Positions 1 to 9,600 of a DNA stretch of 16,277 nt are shown one piece after another; the stretch's first letter is position 1, and every line of letters begins with the position of its first letter. The position numbers and the translations under genes were made by a program. Source of the DNA: Sporisorium sorghi (Eukaryota; Basidiomycota; Ustilaginomycetes; Ustilaginales; Ustilaginaceae); contig JALCCG010000382.1 of the NCBI GenBank assembly GCA_023212695.1, positions 1 through 16,277 on the forward strand, in the 5' to 3' direction. Under the pieces are notes generated by a model. That model had not been told where the DNA came from. It searched no databases and saw only the letters and a list, made by a program, of their open reading frames with translations.

Positions 1-1
1 T

Positions 2-38
2 GGGGTTTTGGGTGCGGGTTTGTTTGGGAGGGGGGGGG
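2..38 (+). other. G-run cluster, potential G-quadruplex
   Basis: Runs of three or more G occur at 2-5, 10-12, 16-18, 26-28 and 30-38. Loops of 4, 3 and 7 bases separate the first four runs, which fits the common G3+N1-7 quadruplex pattern. It lies about 500 bases upstream of the MED8 start. Whether it folds or matters is unknown. Confidence 0.55.
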
Positions 39-89
39 ATGAGAAAGGAGAGAGGGGGCCGAGGGTATTGTTTTGTTTGGCGAAAATTC

Positions 90-92
<3 letters not shown>

Positions 93-121
<29 letters not shown>

Positions 122-132
122 CTTTTTTTTTT
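93..132 (+). repeat. Poly-T tract interrupted once (29 T, C, 10 T)
   Basis: Twenty-nine consecutive T from 93 to 121, one C at 122, then ten T from 123 to 132. Poly(dA:dT) tracts are known to exclude nucleosomes in fungal promoters, so this may be a promoter element. It could also be the tail of an old retroelement insertion on the minus strand, but no element body or target duplication is visible. Confidence 0.8.
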
Positions 133-540
133 CTCGGTGAGGCGCTGCCGAAAGAACGCTGAGTGGGCATCCAGTCTGTGAGCACGACCTAATCGGCGCG
201 TACCCGAATTGACATTTGCGGCTGTTATCTCTTCTCTTTTCTTCTTCTTCTTATCATCACTTTGCTGACGACGTAGCAGGCACGGCACGGCATCTTCACT
301 CAATACGCCCTCTCACGCACGCTGTGGATTACCATCAGCTCGTGGCAGTGTCGAGGTCAGGCGACTCTGGCGAGAAGAAGCTGACAGTCCAGCTGCTTGC
401 TCGTCGTCGTGCTGAGCCCACACGGTGTCACAGCCAGTCAACCGCCGACCGGTACAGCATTGCAGGTGGACTAGACGCTCGGAAAGGCTGCCGACAGATA
501 TCGCAGACGACGGCACATCCGCAAGGCCAAGACAGTCACA

Positions 541-1479
541 ATGTCCTCCAAACGAGCCGCCGAGGCAGCAGCCGCCCAGTTGGCGCCTCCGACGCTGCCG
601 CGTGTGCAGATGCCCGTGGAACACCTGCAGATCCTGCTGCAACGCTTCGAGTCGCTCCTATCATCCATCGTCGGGCTCAAGGAAGAGATCGCCGTCGTTC
701 CCGGGATGGACGAGTGGCCTGCGCTGCTGCATCGATACACGAATCTGCTCTCGCACGTCTACTCGCTCTCGTCGTCTCTGCTGTCGGCGTCTCCGCACTT
801 TTTGCCGTCGCAGCTGGCGTCGTTCAACAAGGTGCTTGAAGCCGAAGCGGAGAATGCTAATCTGTATGCGGATGCAGCAGAGGCGTCGGCGCTGTTTGGG
901 GGGATCATGCGCGGTGGTGGTGCGAGCGGCGCGGCTGACGACGGTGTCAAGGCTACCGCGGATGGCCTGCCCGAGCTCAACTTTTACGACCGCAACAATC
1001 CCTTGCCGCTGTTGCTAGCGCATCCGGTGCTGCCTATTCCAGACGACAACATCAATTTTCTCGGCGCGCTCCTCCGTACAGCACCAGAGGCCGAGATATT
1101 GAGGGAGGAGAGCAGCTTGATAGAAAGCTACGATGCATCCGCAGGCGTCGACGCGCACCAAGGCATCCAGGCCGAGTTGGACCGCATCCAGGACGAGATC
1201 GCGCAGCACGATATCTTGGCGCTTCGTGCTTTGCGTGTCTGGTATCATCTTCGGAATGCACCGGACGACGAGGGCAACGTGCTCAATGTTCGCGAACGTC
1301 TGCCTGCCAACGACGACAAGGAGGATGACGAAGAAGAGGACAGCGACGACGATTCCGAGGACGGTGCACAGGCCAAGAGGGCGCAGCTTGAGCTCAAGCA
1401 ACGACGCAGAGCAGAGCGCAACTGCTGGCGCGCCGATGCCGTGTCTGCGTTCCTTCGTGGTCATACAGCTAGTCTCTGA
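541..1479 (+). CDS. MED8: Probable Mediator complex subunit 8
   Basis: A 312-residue protein resembling fungal Med8, a subunit of the Mediator head module that links transcription factors to RNA polymerase II in the nucleus. Visible support: a helical N-terminal half (about 25-110) with the family-like WPALLHRYTNLLSHV stretch at 59-73, then HPVLPIPDDN with LLRTAPEAEI at 161-186. The latter resembles the fungal Med8 pattern of a proline-rich HP..P.P segment followed by LLRT.P..E. A coiled region (about 207-245) and an acidic run (about 258-275, DDKEDDEEEDSDDDSED) come next, then a basic tail. The acidic and basic C-terminal extension is longer than in yeast or animal Med8. The start is supported by a good context (CACAATGTC) and by the leader ending there. 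No intron is needed. The identification rests on motif resemblance alone, so another Mediator-like helical subunit remains possible. Confidence 0.75.
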   Translation: MSSKRAAEAAAAQLAPPTLPRVQMPVEHLQILLQRFESLLSSIVGLKEEIAVVPGMDEWPALLHRYTNLLSHVYSLSSSLLSASPHFLPSQLASFNKVLEAEAENANLYADAAEASALFGGIMRGGGASGAADDGVKATADGLPELNFYDRNNPLPLLLAHPVLPIPDDNINFLGALLRTAPEAEILREESSLIESYDASAGVDAHQGIQAELDRIQDEIAQHDILALRALRVWYHLRNAPDDEGNVLNVRERLPANDDKEDDEEEDSDDDSEDGAQAKRAQLELKQRRRAERNCWRADAVSAFLRGHTASL

Positions 1480-2918
1480 AACGCGCCTCGAGCAGCAGCA
1501 GCATCTGACCGCGGACACTGCATCGAAACGAATCAGCATAGCCATTGTATACCCCACAATCAGCAGCCTTTCAAGGCACACATCCCGAGCAAGTGGCTTT
1601 GTGAAGGCGTGACAGCGTCTGCCACACGTGAGCACCGGTACCAATCGCCGATGACATGTCGATTTGGGCTAAACAGAACCGATGCTTGGCAGCCGAGCAG
1701 CCGGATTCCCAAGGCGGAGAAACGTGTGGTACCTTGCTTGCTTGACCGGTGGGTGGCCGTCTTCTTCGGTCAAGTAGCTTGTTTCTAGGCGGGCGGGCAT
1801 TGCTTTTCAAGAATGATTTGCCGCCCAGGGCCGCTCGACTAATTTAGTAACCATGCCGAACCTCGCTTCCGTAGTGCAAAGGCGGCTTCCGAGCCACACT
1901 GCTGCTTTCCCGCGCACACCCAAACAGCTTGGGGCATCTGGCGTGTACCGATTTGGTGGTACGCGCAGACCACGAAACACCTGATTCTGGCACCACTTTT
2001 GGAACACATTCCGCTCCGACAAGAACCAGGGCCTGGATCCTCCCTTTTGGCCTGCCGGGCTTGTCGGCGGCTCTTTTAAACTACGGACTCCGCACCGCCG
2101 CCTGGCTCCGTGTGTCTCTCTCCGGCCTGTCAATCTTTGCTGCTAGTAGAAAGTGGTGTTTGGGTTCCCGCTCACCGTTGCCTGGTCCCATTCCCCTTAG
2201 TCACTCCTGCACCCTTTGCTTCTCCGACCAGATCCCTGGCGCTCTCTCCCTACAGGGCCCTGTCGAACTTCGCACCTTCCCTCTCAACCCCGTTGCAGCG
2301 ATCATCCTACCACATCGGTACTCTGTAGACCCTTGCCTTTCGTGGTACGCTGACAACCACAAGCTGCCAGATCCGGGGACCCGTTTTCCCCATCGAAGCA
2401 AACAAACACCACCTTGCTCCTTACCGTCTACGGCTTTCCGGATCGACTCTCTCGCTGGCGTGAACCCCATCTCCCCCTTCATTCGCCGCTTGTCGCTGTG
2501 TACCCTTTACCACTCACCGCTAGTCCGTAGACACGATCTAAGGGTACCGCAGGATCGTTCTGGGGGTGGTTACCATGAACCGCTTGGTCTACGAGCTTGT
2601 TTGCCTAGTTGCCCTTCTCCCTTCCTCTCCTCATCCTGTCTTTTCTTGGTACACTCTTGCACACTTACCACCACCATCGACACCACACCTTTAGACGCTC
2701 ATCAGACACTTCGGTTCTTCAACAATCACCTCGCCTCATTACGACCTCGCTTTGATCCGACACTCAGCTATATCAGTATCGACATTCGTCTTTCAACAAC
2801 CTTCGCAACAATCAACAAGGTCGCATCGTGGCGGCCTCAGTTGTTCACCATTACCGCCATCTGTCTTGCGCACCAGCTTCCTAGCTAGGGGCTTTCGCAG
2901 TCTGGGCGCAGAGATCCG
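1480..2918 (+). promoter_or_regulatory. MED8 3' region and long upstream/leader region of the velvet gene
   Basis: These 1.4 kb hold no gene I can support. The first part should be the MED8 3' UTR. A CACGTG E-box is at 1625-1630 and a CCAAT box at 1641-1645. From about 2100 to 2880 the plus strand is markedly pyrimidine-rich (CTCTCTCC, CCTTCTCCCTTCC), typical of a basidiomycete leader. An open frame of 319 codons at 1929-2888 is in the same phase as the velvet gene but ends 30 bases before its ATG. Its translation is low in recognisable features and lacks the GC-biased third positions of the real genes, so I treat it as leader. Developmental regulators in fungi often have long leaders with upstream ATGs. 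Confidence 0.55.
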
Positions 2919-4649
2919 ATGGACGATGATCGCTACTGCGACCGAAGCAGCAGCAGCCTTGGCTTTCCCGTTCGCAGCGGTGCGCAGGTTCACGAGCATG
3001 GTCGTGATCGACAGTACAACAGCCATGCCTCGAGCAGCCACCATGAGCGCTCGTATGCCGCACAGCAGCAGTATCGCGGCGATGGGTACGCTTCGCAGCA
3101 GCAAGAGCAGCAGCGGCCGGTGCTGAGGGAGCCTGATTGGGGTTATGGCTCCGCTGCTGGTGCGCCGTCTCGCTCGCCGCCGTCGGGGTACGATGCTCCG
3201 GGTCCCTCGGCGCGCCGCCCCTCTGCACAGCTGACGAGCTACCGCCCACACGGCGCGGACGCCTCCTCCTCCGCTGCGACCTCCAACCGCTTCGAGTGGC
3301 TCACCCTACCCAGCGTCAGCCACGCGCTCGGCATGTACGGCGACCAGCGTCGCGAGGACCCGCGCTTCTCGCTCGTCATTCGCCAACAACCCCGCCGCGG
3401 TCTTGCAATCGGCAACAGCCAGATGTCGCTGCGCTCTGCGCGTTCCGTACCCATCGACCCGCCGCCCGTGTGCGAACTCCTCATCGACCGCAGCGGTGAC
3501 GAGCAGCTGCTTTCGCTTCCCGAGGTGTTCATCCGTGCACAGCTCGTGCGCGCCGATGCGCCGATGGACGAGTGCGTGCCCGATGCGCGCCGCATCGAAC
3601 CTTTGGTGGGCGATACGCTGCAGAGCGCGTTCAACTCGCGCATCGACACCAGGGAGGACCAGAGCTTCTTCGTCTTCAAGGAGCTCGGCGTGCGCAATCG
3701 CGGAGTGTACAGCTTGAGGTTTGATCTGTTCGATAGGGTCGGGTTGAGGGTGTTCAAGATCGCGTCGGTTTACAGCGACGCGTTCGAGGTGCAGGAGAGG
3801 CGCAAGCATCCGGGGCTGTCGCCGTCGTCTGCGCTCATGGACGCTCTCGTAGACCGCGGGATGAAGTACAAGCTGCGCAAGGCGAATGACAAGCAGAACC
3901 CCAAGAAGCGCAAGTCGCCAGAAGATTTTTACTATGGAGACGAACGCTCCATCACTGCGGCGCGCAGGCAGAGCTGCGCCGCGGGAGAGTTCGAGCACCG
4001 CGAGTACGCTGCTGCTCCTGCGCCGTCTTCCTCGCGCTCGCCGTACGCAGATGCACCGCACCAGCTGGTGCGCCCCGTTCCGCACCGTGCGCATTCGGGC
4101 GAGCGCATCGTCACACTCGCCGACGACCGTCGCGACCACGCAGAGATGCTCCTGCCGCCGCGACACCGACTCAGCCCCACGTTCAGAGCCGGAGGAAGCG
4201 CGGACAAGATCCCGCAGCTGCCCAGTCTGGCGCGTCTCGGTGCCGGGCCCTCGCAGGCACAGCGTTCGTATCCCGGAGCACCTCAGCTGCACCACTCGTC
4301 TTCGCATCTGCCGCAACATCCACAGCTGCACGCGTCCTCGCGCTCGCCCTGGTCGTCCCAGCAGCAGCAGGACGAGGAGCACACCTCAGCGTACCCGCAA
4401 TCCCACGCTCAGTATCACGCTGCAGGTGCAGGCACCCACAGCAACAACAACGGAGCACGCACGCTCTCGCCTTTGACGAACGACAACGCCGAGCGTCAGC
4501 GACCCTCGTTGGATTTCCGCTCGTCGTCGTCGTCCGTCGCCACGTCCAACTCGACGGGCAGGGAAGGCCTCGAAGGCGGGCTCACCTCGACGCCCTCGTC
4601 ATCGACCACGGAGGGCGACGCCGTTCATGTCGCACAACGCCAGCAGTGA
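2919..4649 (+). CDS. Velvet-family developmental regulator (VosA/VelB-like)
   Basis: Velvet proteins are fungal nuclear DNA-binding regulators that form homo- and heterodimers and couple development, sporulation and secondary metabolism. Here a Q/S-rich N-terminus (1-120) precedes a velvet domain at about 148-322. It includes RFSLVIRQQPRRGLAIGN (149-166), the family-typical PIDPPPVCELLID (178-190), FFVFKELGVRNRGVYSLRFDLFD (positions 250-272) and VYSDAFEVQERRKHPGL (284-300). The segment SSALMDALVDRGMKYKLRK (303-321) resembles the end of VosA/VelB domains. KNPKKRK-like basic residues (326-332) may be a nuclear localisation signal. The C-terminal 240 residues are low-complexity S/H/Q/P. The ATG at 2919 is the first in this frame after a stop at 2886-2888. 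The frame ends at 4649, but good codon composition switches to another frame near 4620 and continues to 4971, so the true C-terminus is probably longer. Which velvet subfamily it belongs to cannot be settled from motifs alone. Confidence 0.88.
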   Translation: MDDDRYCDRSSSSLGFPVRSGAQVHEHGRDRQYNSHASSSHHERSYAAQQQYRGDGYASQQQEQQRPVLREPDWGYGSAAGAPSRSPPSGYDAPGPSARRPSAQLTSYRPHGADASSSAATSNRFEWLTLPSVSHALGMYGDQRREDPRFSLVIRQQPRRGLAIGNSQMSLRSARSVPIDPPPVCELLIDRSGDEQLLSLPEVFIRAQLVRADAPMDECVPDARRIEPLVGDTLQSAFNSRIDTREDQSFFVFKELGVRNRGVYSLRFDLFDRVGLRVFKIASVYSDAFEVQERRKHPGLSPSSALMDALVDRGMKYKLRKANDKQNPKKRKSPEDFYYGDERSITAARRQSCAAGEFEHREYAAAPAPSSSRSPYADAPHQLVRPVPHRAHSGERIVTLADDRRDHAEMLLPPRHRLSPTFRAGGSADKIPQLPSLARLGAGPSQAQRSYPGAPQLHHSSSHLPQHPQLHASSRSPWSSQQQQDEEHTSAYPQSHAQYHAAGAGTHSNNNGARTLSPLTNDNAERQRPSLDFRSSSSSVATSNSTGREGLEGGLTSTPSSSTTEGDAVHVAQRQQ

Positions 4650-4971
4650 GCGGCCGTCGTCGTCGTCGGCGCTCGGGGCGGGGATGCTGAGCAAGCTCGG
4701 CGACGCAGACTCCGCCAACGCCATCGGCGGCCACAGGGGCAGCATCGGAGGCATCAGCAAGTTGCCCTCGCCCTCGCCCTCGTCGTCGTCGTCGCCTTCC
4801 TCCCCGGGATCGTCGTCGTCGCATGCGAACAGACCCACCCTGCCGCCTATTTCCAGCTTGTACACCCCACAGCAGCCGTCGACGACCGGCAGGAGGCCTT
4901 CCGCTGCCGCACTGGCTCAGCACGAGTCGTCCTACTTCGGCAGCATCTCGCCCAGGGCCGGTGGGCACTAG
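4627..4971 (+). CDS. Probable out-of-frame C-terminal part of the velvet gene
   Basis: This frame is offset by +1 from the velvet frame and overlaps its last codons. Its 114 residues are rich in serine, with tcg codon runs and strongly G/C third positions like the upstream gene. They include a LPPISSLYTP segment, an ordered-looking short motif of a kind seen in regulator tails. On its own it has no domain and no promoter, and it starts within the velvet reading frame. It therefore looks like the end of the same protein, joined by a small intron of length 3n+1 or separated by a one-base indel (real or a sequence error). The frame is open from 4477. The best switch point by codon composition is about 4615-4625. 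No convincing splice-site pair was found. It could also be chance openness of a repetitive tcg-rich tract. Confidence 0.5.
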   Translation: MSHNASSERPSSSSALGAGMLSKLGDADSANAIGGHRGSIGGISKLPSPSPSSSSSPSSPGSSSSHANRPTLPPISSLYTPQQPSTTGRRPSAAALAQHESSYFGSISPRAGGH

Positions 4972-5235
4972 AGCGTCCCAGCGCAGTTCTGGTCTCAACT
5001 TTGTGTCCTTGACGTGAACCCTTTCTGTATCCTTAGATCGCAATCTATATCCTGAGCATCGTAGAATCACTTGTACTGGGCTGTCACCGTGTGCGCGAAC
5101 ATCTCTCGTTCTCATTTCTGAAGAAACGGGTGTGACACGCAACATCGCCGTGATGGCTTCAAAGCGACGCCACCGTGGATGAGCAGCACACAGATTGAAA
5201 ATCTTGATCGATCTCGCGCACACTGACTCGCGCAT
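4972..5235. other. Convergent intergenic gap
   Basis: The 264 bases between the end of the velvet tail (+) and the zinc protein gene (-) should contain both 3' ends. No gene, hairpin terminator or repeat stands out. Confidence 0.5.
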
Positions 5236-6213
5236 TCACTCAATCACAATGGCAGCCGTCAACGACTCACCCATCCTCACCTCACCCCCGACCACTTCCC
5301 CATCCTGCTTCCCCTCCAACCGCTCCGCTAGCCTGCCCAACTTCCCCTGTACATCCCTGACCCTCTCCCTCAACATCCCCCCACACCCTCTGACCGACCA
5401 ATCCTCTGCACCCGCCCTCAAACACGTCTCCACCTGTGCGCCGACCCTCTCCAACACCACCACCAGCTCCTTATGCGCCCCTGTCTCCCTTCCCTTTTCG
5501 TTGCCCGCAAACCCATTCCCACGGCACTGACGCGTGGTGAAGATGCAGTAGTCGCACTTTCCCGCTTTCGGGTCGCGGGTTTTGCCACCGGGGCGCACGC
5601 CGGCGCCGTACGTGCAGCGGATGCGCTTCAGCGTGCACTCGAGGCAGCCGGGTGTGTGCGCGACCATGCCCGGTTCGAGTGGCGAGGTGAGAGGCGGGAA
5701 GTCCGAGTGCTTGGCGCGCACCACGCCGGGTGGCACGAGGAAGCGGGGCGCTGCCGCTGCACGGTTTTGCGTGCGGTCCATCGGGCCCGAGAAGGCCAGG
5801 CCGGGCGGCGCGGTGTGCTGGTAGGTCTTGGGGCTCGAGACGATCGCGCTGATGGCGAGTGCGGCGGCGGATGTTGTGGTTGGCTTGGGAGTGGGTGGGG
5901 TGGCTTTGCGGCTTGTTGAGGGTGTCGCGATGGCATCTTTCTTGGCGCGCTCCTTGGCGTTGGATTGTTTGTTGGCCGTGCTCTGCTGCGAGACGGTCAC
6001 TTGAGCGGTGATGGCGGAACGTCTCGTTTCATCTTTCCAACGGTCACCCTTGTCAGCGCCAGAATCCCCCGAGGGCCGAGCGTACGGCTTATCCTTTCGA
6101 CAAGCGCGACACTTCTTTCGCACTTTCCCAGATGCCTCAGTAGACTGAAGCTGATCCATTGAAACCGCACGCTTGCAGCTGCGGCATTTGAGTTCCTGAT
6201 CAGGGCTGGCCAT
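5236..6213 (-). CDS. Zinc-binding protein with N-terminal CX2C pair and C-terminal Zn2Cys6-like cluster
   Basis: A 325-residue protein of unknown function. Near the N-terminus, C10-X2-C13 and C35-X2-C38 form a small zinc-ribbon-like module, a spacing seen in various fungal proteins. The middle (about 60-160) is low-complexity, rich in S, T, A, P and K. At 190-230 the cysteines follow C-X2-C-X6-C-X19-C-X2-C-X6-C (C190, C193, C200, C220, C223, C230), with basic residues KRIR inside the first half. This is the fungal Zn(II)2Cys6 arrangement with an unusually long middle loop, so DNA binding is plausible. The cluster is C-terminal rather than N-terminal, and no fungal-specific transcription factor middle domain follows. 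A helical segment (about 245-300) could mediate dimerisation. I chose the ATG at 6213 because its context is good (CAAAGATGGCC). The frame is open further upstream to 6387, but that extension looks like translated leader. It is transcribed away from the tandem XDH gene. Confidence 0.72.
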   Translation of the reverse strand: MASPDQELKCRSCKRAVSMDQLQSTEASGKVRKKCRACRKDKPYARPSGDSGADKGDRWKDETRRSAITAQVTVSQQSTANKQSNAKERAKKDAIATPSTSRKATPPTPKPTTTSAAALAISAIVSSPKTYQHTAPPGLAFSGPMDRTQNRAAAAPRFLVPPGVVRAKHSDFPPLTSPLEPGMVAHTPGCLECTLKRIRCTYGAGVRPGGKTRDPKAGKCDYCIFTTRQCRGNGFAGNEKGRETGAHKELVVVLERVGAQVETCLRAGAEDWSVRGCGGMLRERVRDVQGKLGRLAERLEGKQDGEVVGGEVRMGESLTAAIVIE

Positions 6214-6642
6214 CTTTGAGCTCCTTCGAGTCTGAATAACTTGTCGCTTCAATTCGAAGCTATCGACAGAAAAGGTCGGAATGGTTGGTAAGTCAGAGGG
6301 AAGGAGCAGAATAGCGAAGAGAGGAAGATAAAGGGCACAGTCTGGGGAAGAGCGCGAACGAGGCTCGAGCGCACACCCACACCGCAACGACTCAGCTGAT
6401 CAGCCTTGTGACACATGAAGTGTGACCACGGCGCAGAGCGTGCTTGCAGGCTTTCATTCCGAAGAGGTGGGTTGAATGAAGAATTCATCACCACACATCG
6501 TCCCACTCTCCTCGACATCTCGCTCGCTCACCAGACGCTCTCACACACTCACATCCATCGTGCCTTCACACACTCACACCTCTTCCAGCCGGAACAACGA
6601 ACAAATCCTGTAACCAAAACAATCTACACGCTACAACCCGCC
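6214..6642 (-). promoter_or_regulatory. Upstream region of the zinc protein gene and 3' region of XDH
   Basis: This 429-base gap separates two minus-strand genes. The part next to the zinc gene (about 6270-6360) is CT-rich on the minus strand, consistent with a leader. Near the XDH end, TCACACACTCACA occurs twice exactly, at 6541-6553 and 6566-6578, within a CA-rich tract. No coding sequence is supported. Confidence 0.45.
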
Positions 6643-9600
6643 TCACGAAATCGAAACGAAAAACGCCCTTTCCCCATCCTTCCTCGGCGTCGTCTCCTCA
6701 GCCAACTTGACCAACGGATCGCCAATAGCCACCCTGATCCTCTCCGCCGTCGCCGGGGCCACCAAATGGAACGAATCCCTCAACACCTCCCCTTCCCCCT
6801 CCCCATACTGCACCCTCGCAGCAGAAATCGCCCCCTTGAGTGCAAAGAACACCGAGCTGCCCAAGAACAACGGCGGCTCGCCAATCCCTTTACTCGACTG
6901 AATGGTCCCCAAATGCTTGTTGTGCCTTGCCACCTTGGGGTCATTTGGATCCTGCACCTTGAGGAAAGACACACGCATGTCCGTCGGCGTATCCAGGAAC
7001 GCGGGGATCTTGTAGTTCCCGGGACCCCTCGTAGCAAGCTGCCCATTGTTGAGATAAAGTGTCTCCTCCATGGTGAACAGCCCGAAGCCTTGGGTGAACG
7101 CACCCTCGATCTGACCCACGTCGATGGACGGGTTGATCGACCGGCCGATGTCCATGTGCACGTCGGCACGCACGATGCGGTGGTCGCCCGTGATCGTGTC
7201 CAGCTCCACCTCCGAGATCGCCGCGCCTTGCGTAAAGTAATAGAACGGCGTCCCCGTACCGTTCGTCCAGTTGTACCCGATGCCCGGCGTGCGGTAGTGG
7301 CCGATCGTCGACAGCTGCACCCGGTTGAAATACGCAGCGTGCACAGCGTCCTTCCACGCCTCGACGCCGCTCAGACCTTTAGCAGCCGCATCCGCGCGGA
7401 ACCGCGCAAGCGACTCGTTGAGCTGCACACACGCGTTCTTAAGCGCCATGCCATTAAGATCCGACGACGCAGACGCAGCCGTAGCAGACGTGTTCGACGC
7501 CTGCGCCGTATTGGTCTCCGTGAGGTGCACCATCGACACAGGGATGCCCAGCTCCGTCGCCACCACCTGCGCCATCTTGGTATGCAGGCCCTGGCCCATC
7601 TCCGTGCCGCCGTGCGAAAACAGCACACTGCCATCGTGATGGTAAATGTGCACAACGCCGTACGCCTGGTTGAGGAAGATGGCGGTGAAAGAAATACCGA
7701 ACTTGGTCGGGATCATCGCAATGCCCCTCTTGCGGTATCGGTGCGTAGCGTTGAACTCGTCCACCGCCTTGGTGCGCGCCTCGAGCTCACCGGACCGCTT
7801 GAGCTGCTCCCAAAGCGTCGGCACGTTCCAATCGATCAACTTCTGCCTGAAATGCGTCTCCTCGCCCTCCTTGTACAGGTTCATCTCGCGCATCGCCTCA
7901 GCCCGCATCCCAACCACCGCCGCCGCCTTACTCACAAAGTCCTCCGTGAAGAACATCCCCTGCGGCCCACCAAACCCACGGAACGCCGTGTTCGACATGG
8001 TGTTGGTCTTGCATATGTACCCCTCGACATGCAGATGCGGGATCTGGTAGCAGTTGTCAATGTGGAACATGGCCCGCTCCAGCACGGCCTGCGACAGGTC
8101 CTGACTCCAACCGCCATTGTTGTACACCTTGGCATGCAGACGCTCGAGCTTGCCTGTGGAGCTGAAGGCGAGCTTCCACTTGCACAGGAACGGATGGCGC
8201 TGGCCCGTGGTGAGCATGTCCTCGTCGCGGTCGAGCATCACACGCACCGGCCGGCCGACTTTCTTGGCTGCAAGCGTGAGCGGAGCCGCAAACGCGATCG
8301 TGCGCGTCTCCTTGCCGCCAAACCCACCACCGAGTCGCTTGACACGCGTCACAACACGGTTGTTGGGGATGCCCAGGATAGATGCACAGAAGACTTGAGT
8401 CTCGGACGGGTTCTGCGTCGACGAGATGACCTCGATCTCCGAGTCCTCCTTGCCAGGAATCACGAGACACGCGTTGGTCTCGAGGTAGAAATGCTCCTGC
8501 CCTCCCATGCGCGTCTCGCCCTCCAAAACGTGGTCGTACTGCGCCCATCCTTCCTCCGACGAGTCACCGCGGTGGATAACGGGACGCGGCTTGAAGAAGC
8601 TCTCAGCCGCAATCGCCTCGTCGATAGTCAAGATATGCGGCAGATCCTCGTACTCGATCTTGACCTTGTGCGCTGCAGCCTGCGCATTGCGCTTGGTGTC
8701 TGCAACAATGACACCGATGATCTGACCCACAGTGTAGACCTTTTCCTCTGCAAAGAACGTCTCATCCATCGCAGGCGGGTTCCAGATGTTGCTGCCGCCT
8801 TCTGGAATGTCCTTGTACGTGACAAAGTCGACGACACCAGGCATCTGCAGCGCCTCGGTCGCATCCACCTTCTTCAGCACAGCGTGGGCCCGCTGCGACA
8901 GCACAAAGCCGGCATGCAGCTCGTTAGCGACAGGCGGCAAATCGTCAATGTAAACAGCTTCGCCCGTGACCTGCTTCATGGCCGAGAGATGCGGGATCGA
9001 GTCACCGACGGGCTGCTTGATCGCCACATTCTCCAAATCCTGCTGACCCGAAGTGGCGGGTCGCTCGACAGTGCTAGTAGCGAGCTCCTCAAGATCAGGA
9101 AGAGCCGCAAGCGCAGCTACCAGCTTGGGCAACCCGAGACGAGGTGCAGCGAGACCCCAGAAGCGAGTCATGAAACCGAGCGCGAGCGTCTTGCGGAAGA
9201 TGGGCATGCCACCAGGCACACCGTACGACAGCGGGAAGTCTTGCGTGGCCAGAAGCTGCAACGCCTCGCTCAGCGTCTCTGGTGCGCTGAACTGCTTGCC
9301 CTGCAAGAAGTTCTGCACCTGGACACTCTGCATCGTCGTAGGGCCCATGCCTCCGAATGCAAGCGTCGCATCGACGATCTTGTCCTCGCGAACAGAGAGA
9401 CGGAGACACGCATTTACGATAGCAATATCGTCGTCTTTGCGCTTGGACTGCTTGAAAGCCTGGACCACACTGCCGGCGTCATCGCCCCAGGGAACGAAGA
9501 GCTTGGTGATGACGGCACCAGCAGGCAGGGCGGTCTTGCGGTAACCTAGGAAGAAGTCGCGCATGTTGACCGACTTTTCCTCGGACGAGGTCGTGTCGAC

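Larger units (their letters stand above)
1..540 (+). promoter_or_regulatory. Upstream region and probable 5' leader of the MED8 gene
   Basis: No gene is supported here. The first 38 bases carry several G runs, and a T tract follows at 93-132. From about 215 the strand becomes CT-rich (CTTCTTCTT around 236-251), as is common just upstream of transcription and translation starts in basidiomycetes. The open frames crossing into the downstream gene have poor codon composition and look like overlaps of the MED8 reading frame. No clear TATA box was seen. An upstream neighbour may begin beyond the left edge. Confidence 0.5.

Noticed and set aside
3306..4382. A 358-codon minus-strand frame opposite the velvet gene
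   Set aside because: Arg-rich shadow of the velvet reading frame with no recognisable domain or leader.
6214..6387. N-terminal extension of the zinc protein frame to an ATG at 6387
   Set aside because: The added 58 residues look like translated leader, and the ATG at 6213 has a better start context and sits just before the first cysteine module.
6415..9549. A 1044-codon open frame on the plus strand opposite XDH
   Set aside because: Its translation is rich in R, H and L with no domain. It is the expected antisense shadow of a GC3-biased gene; the XDH frame on the minus strand has full domain support.
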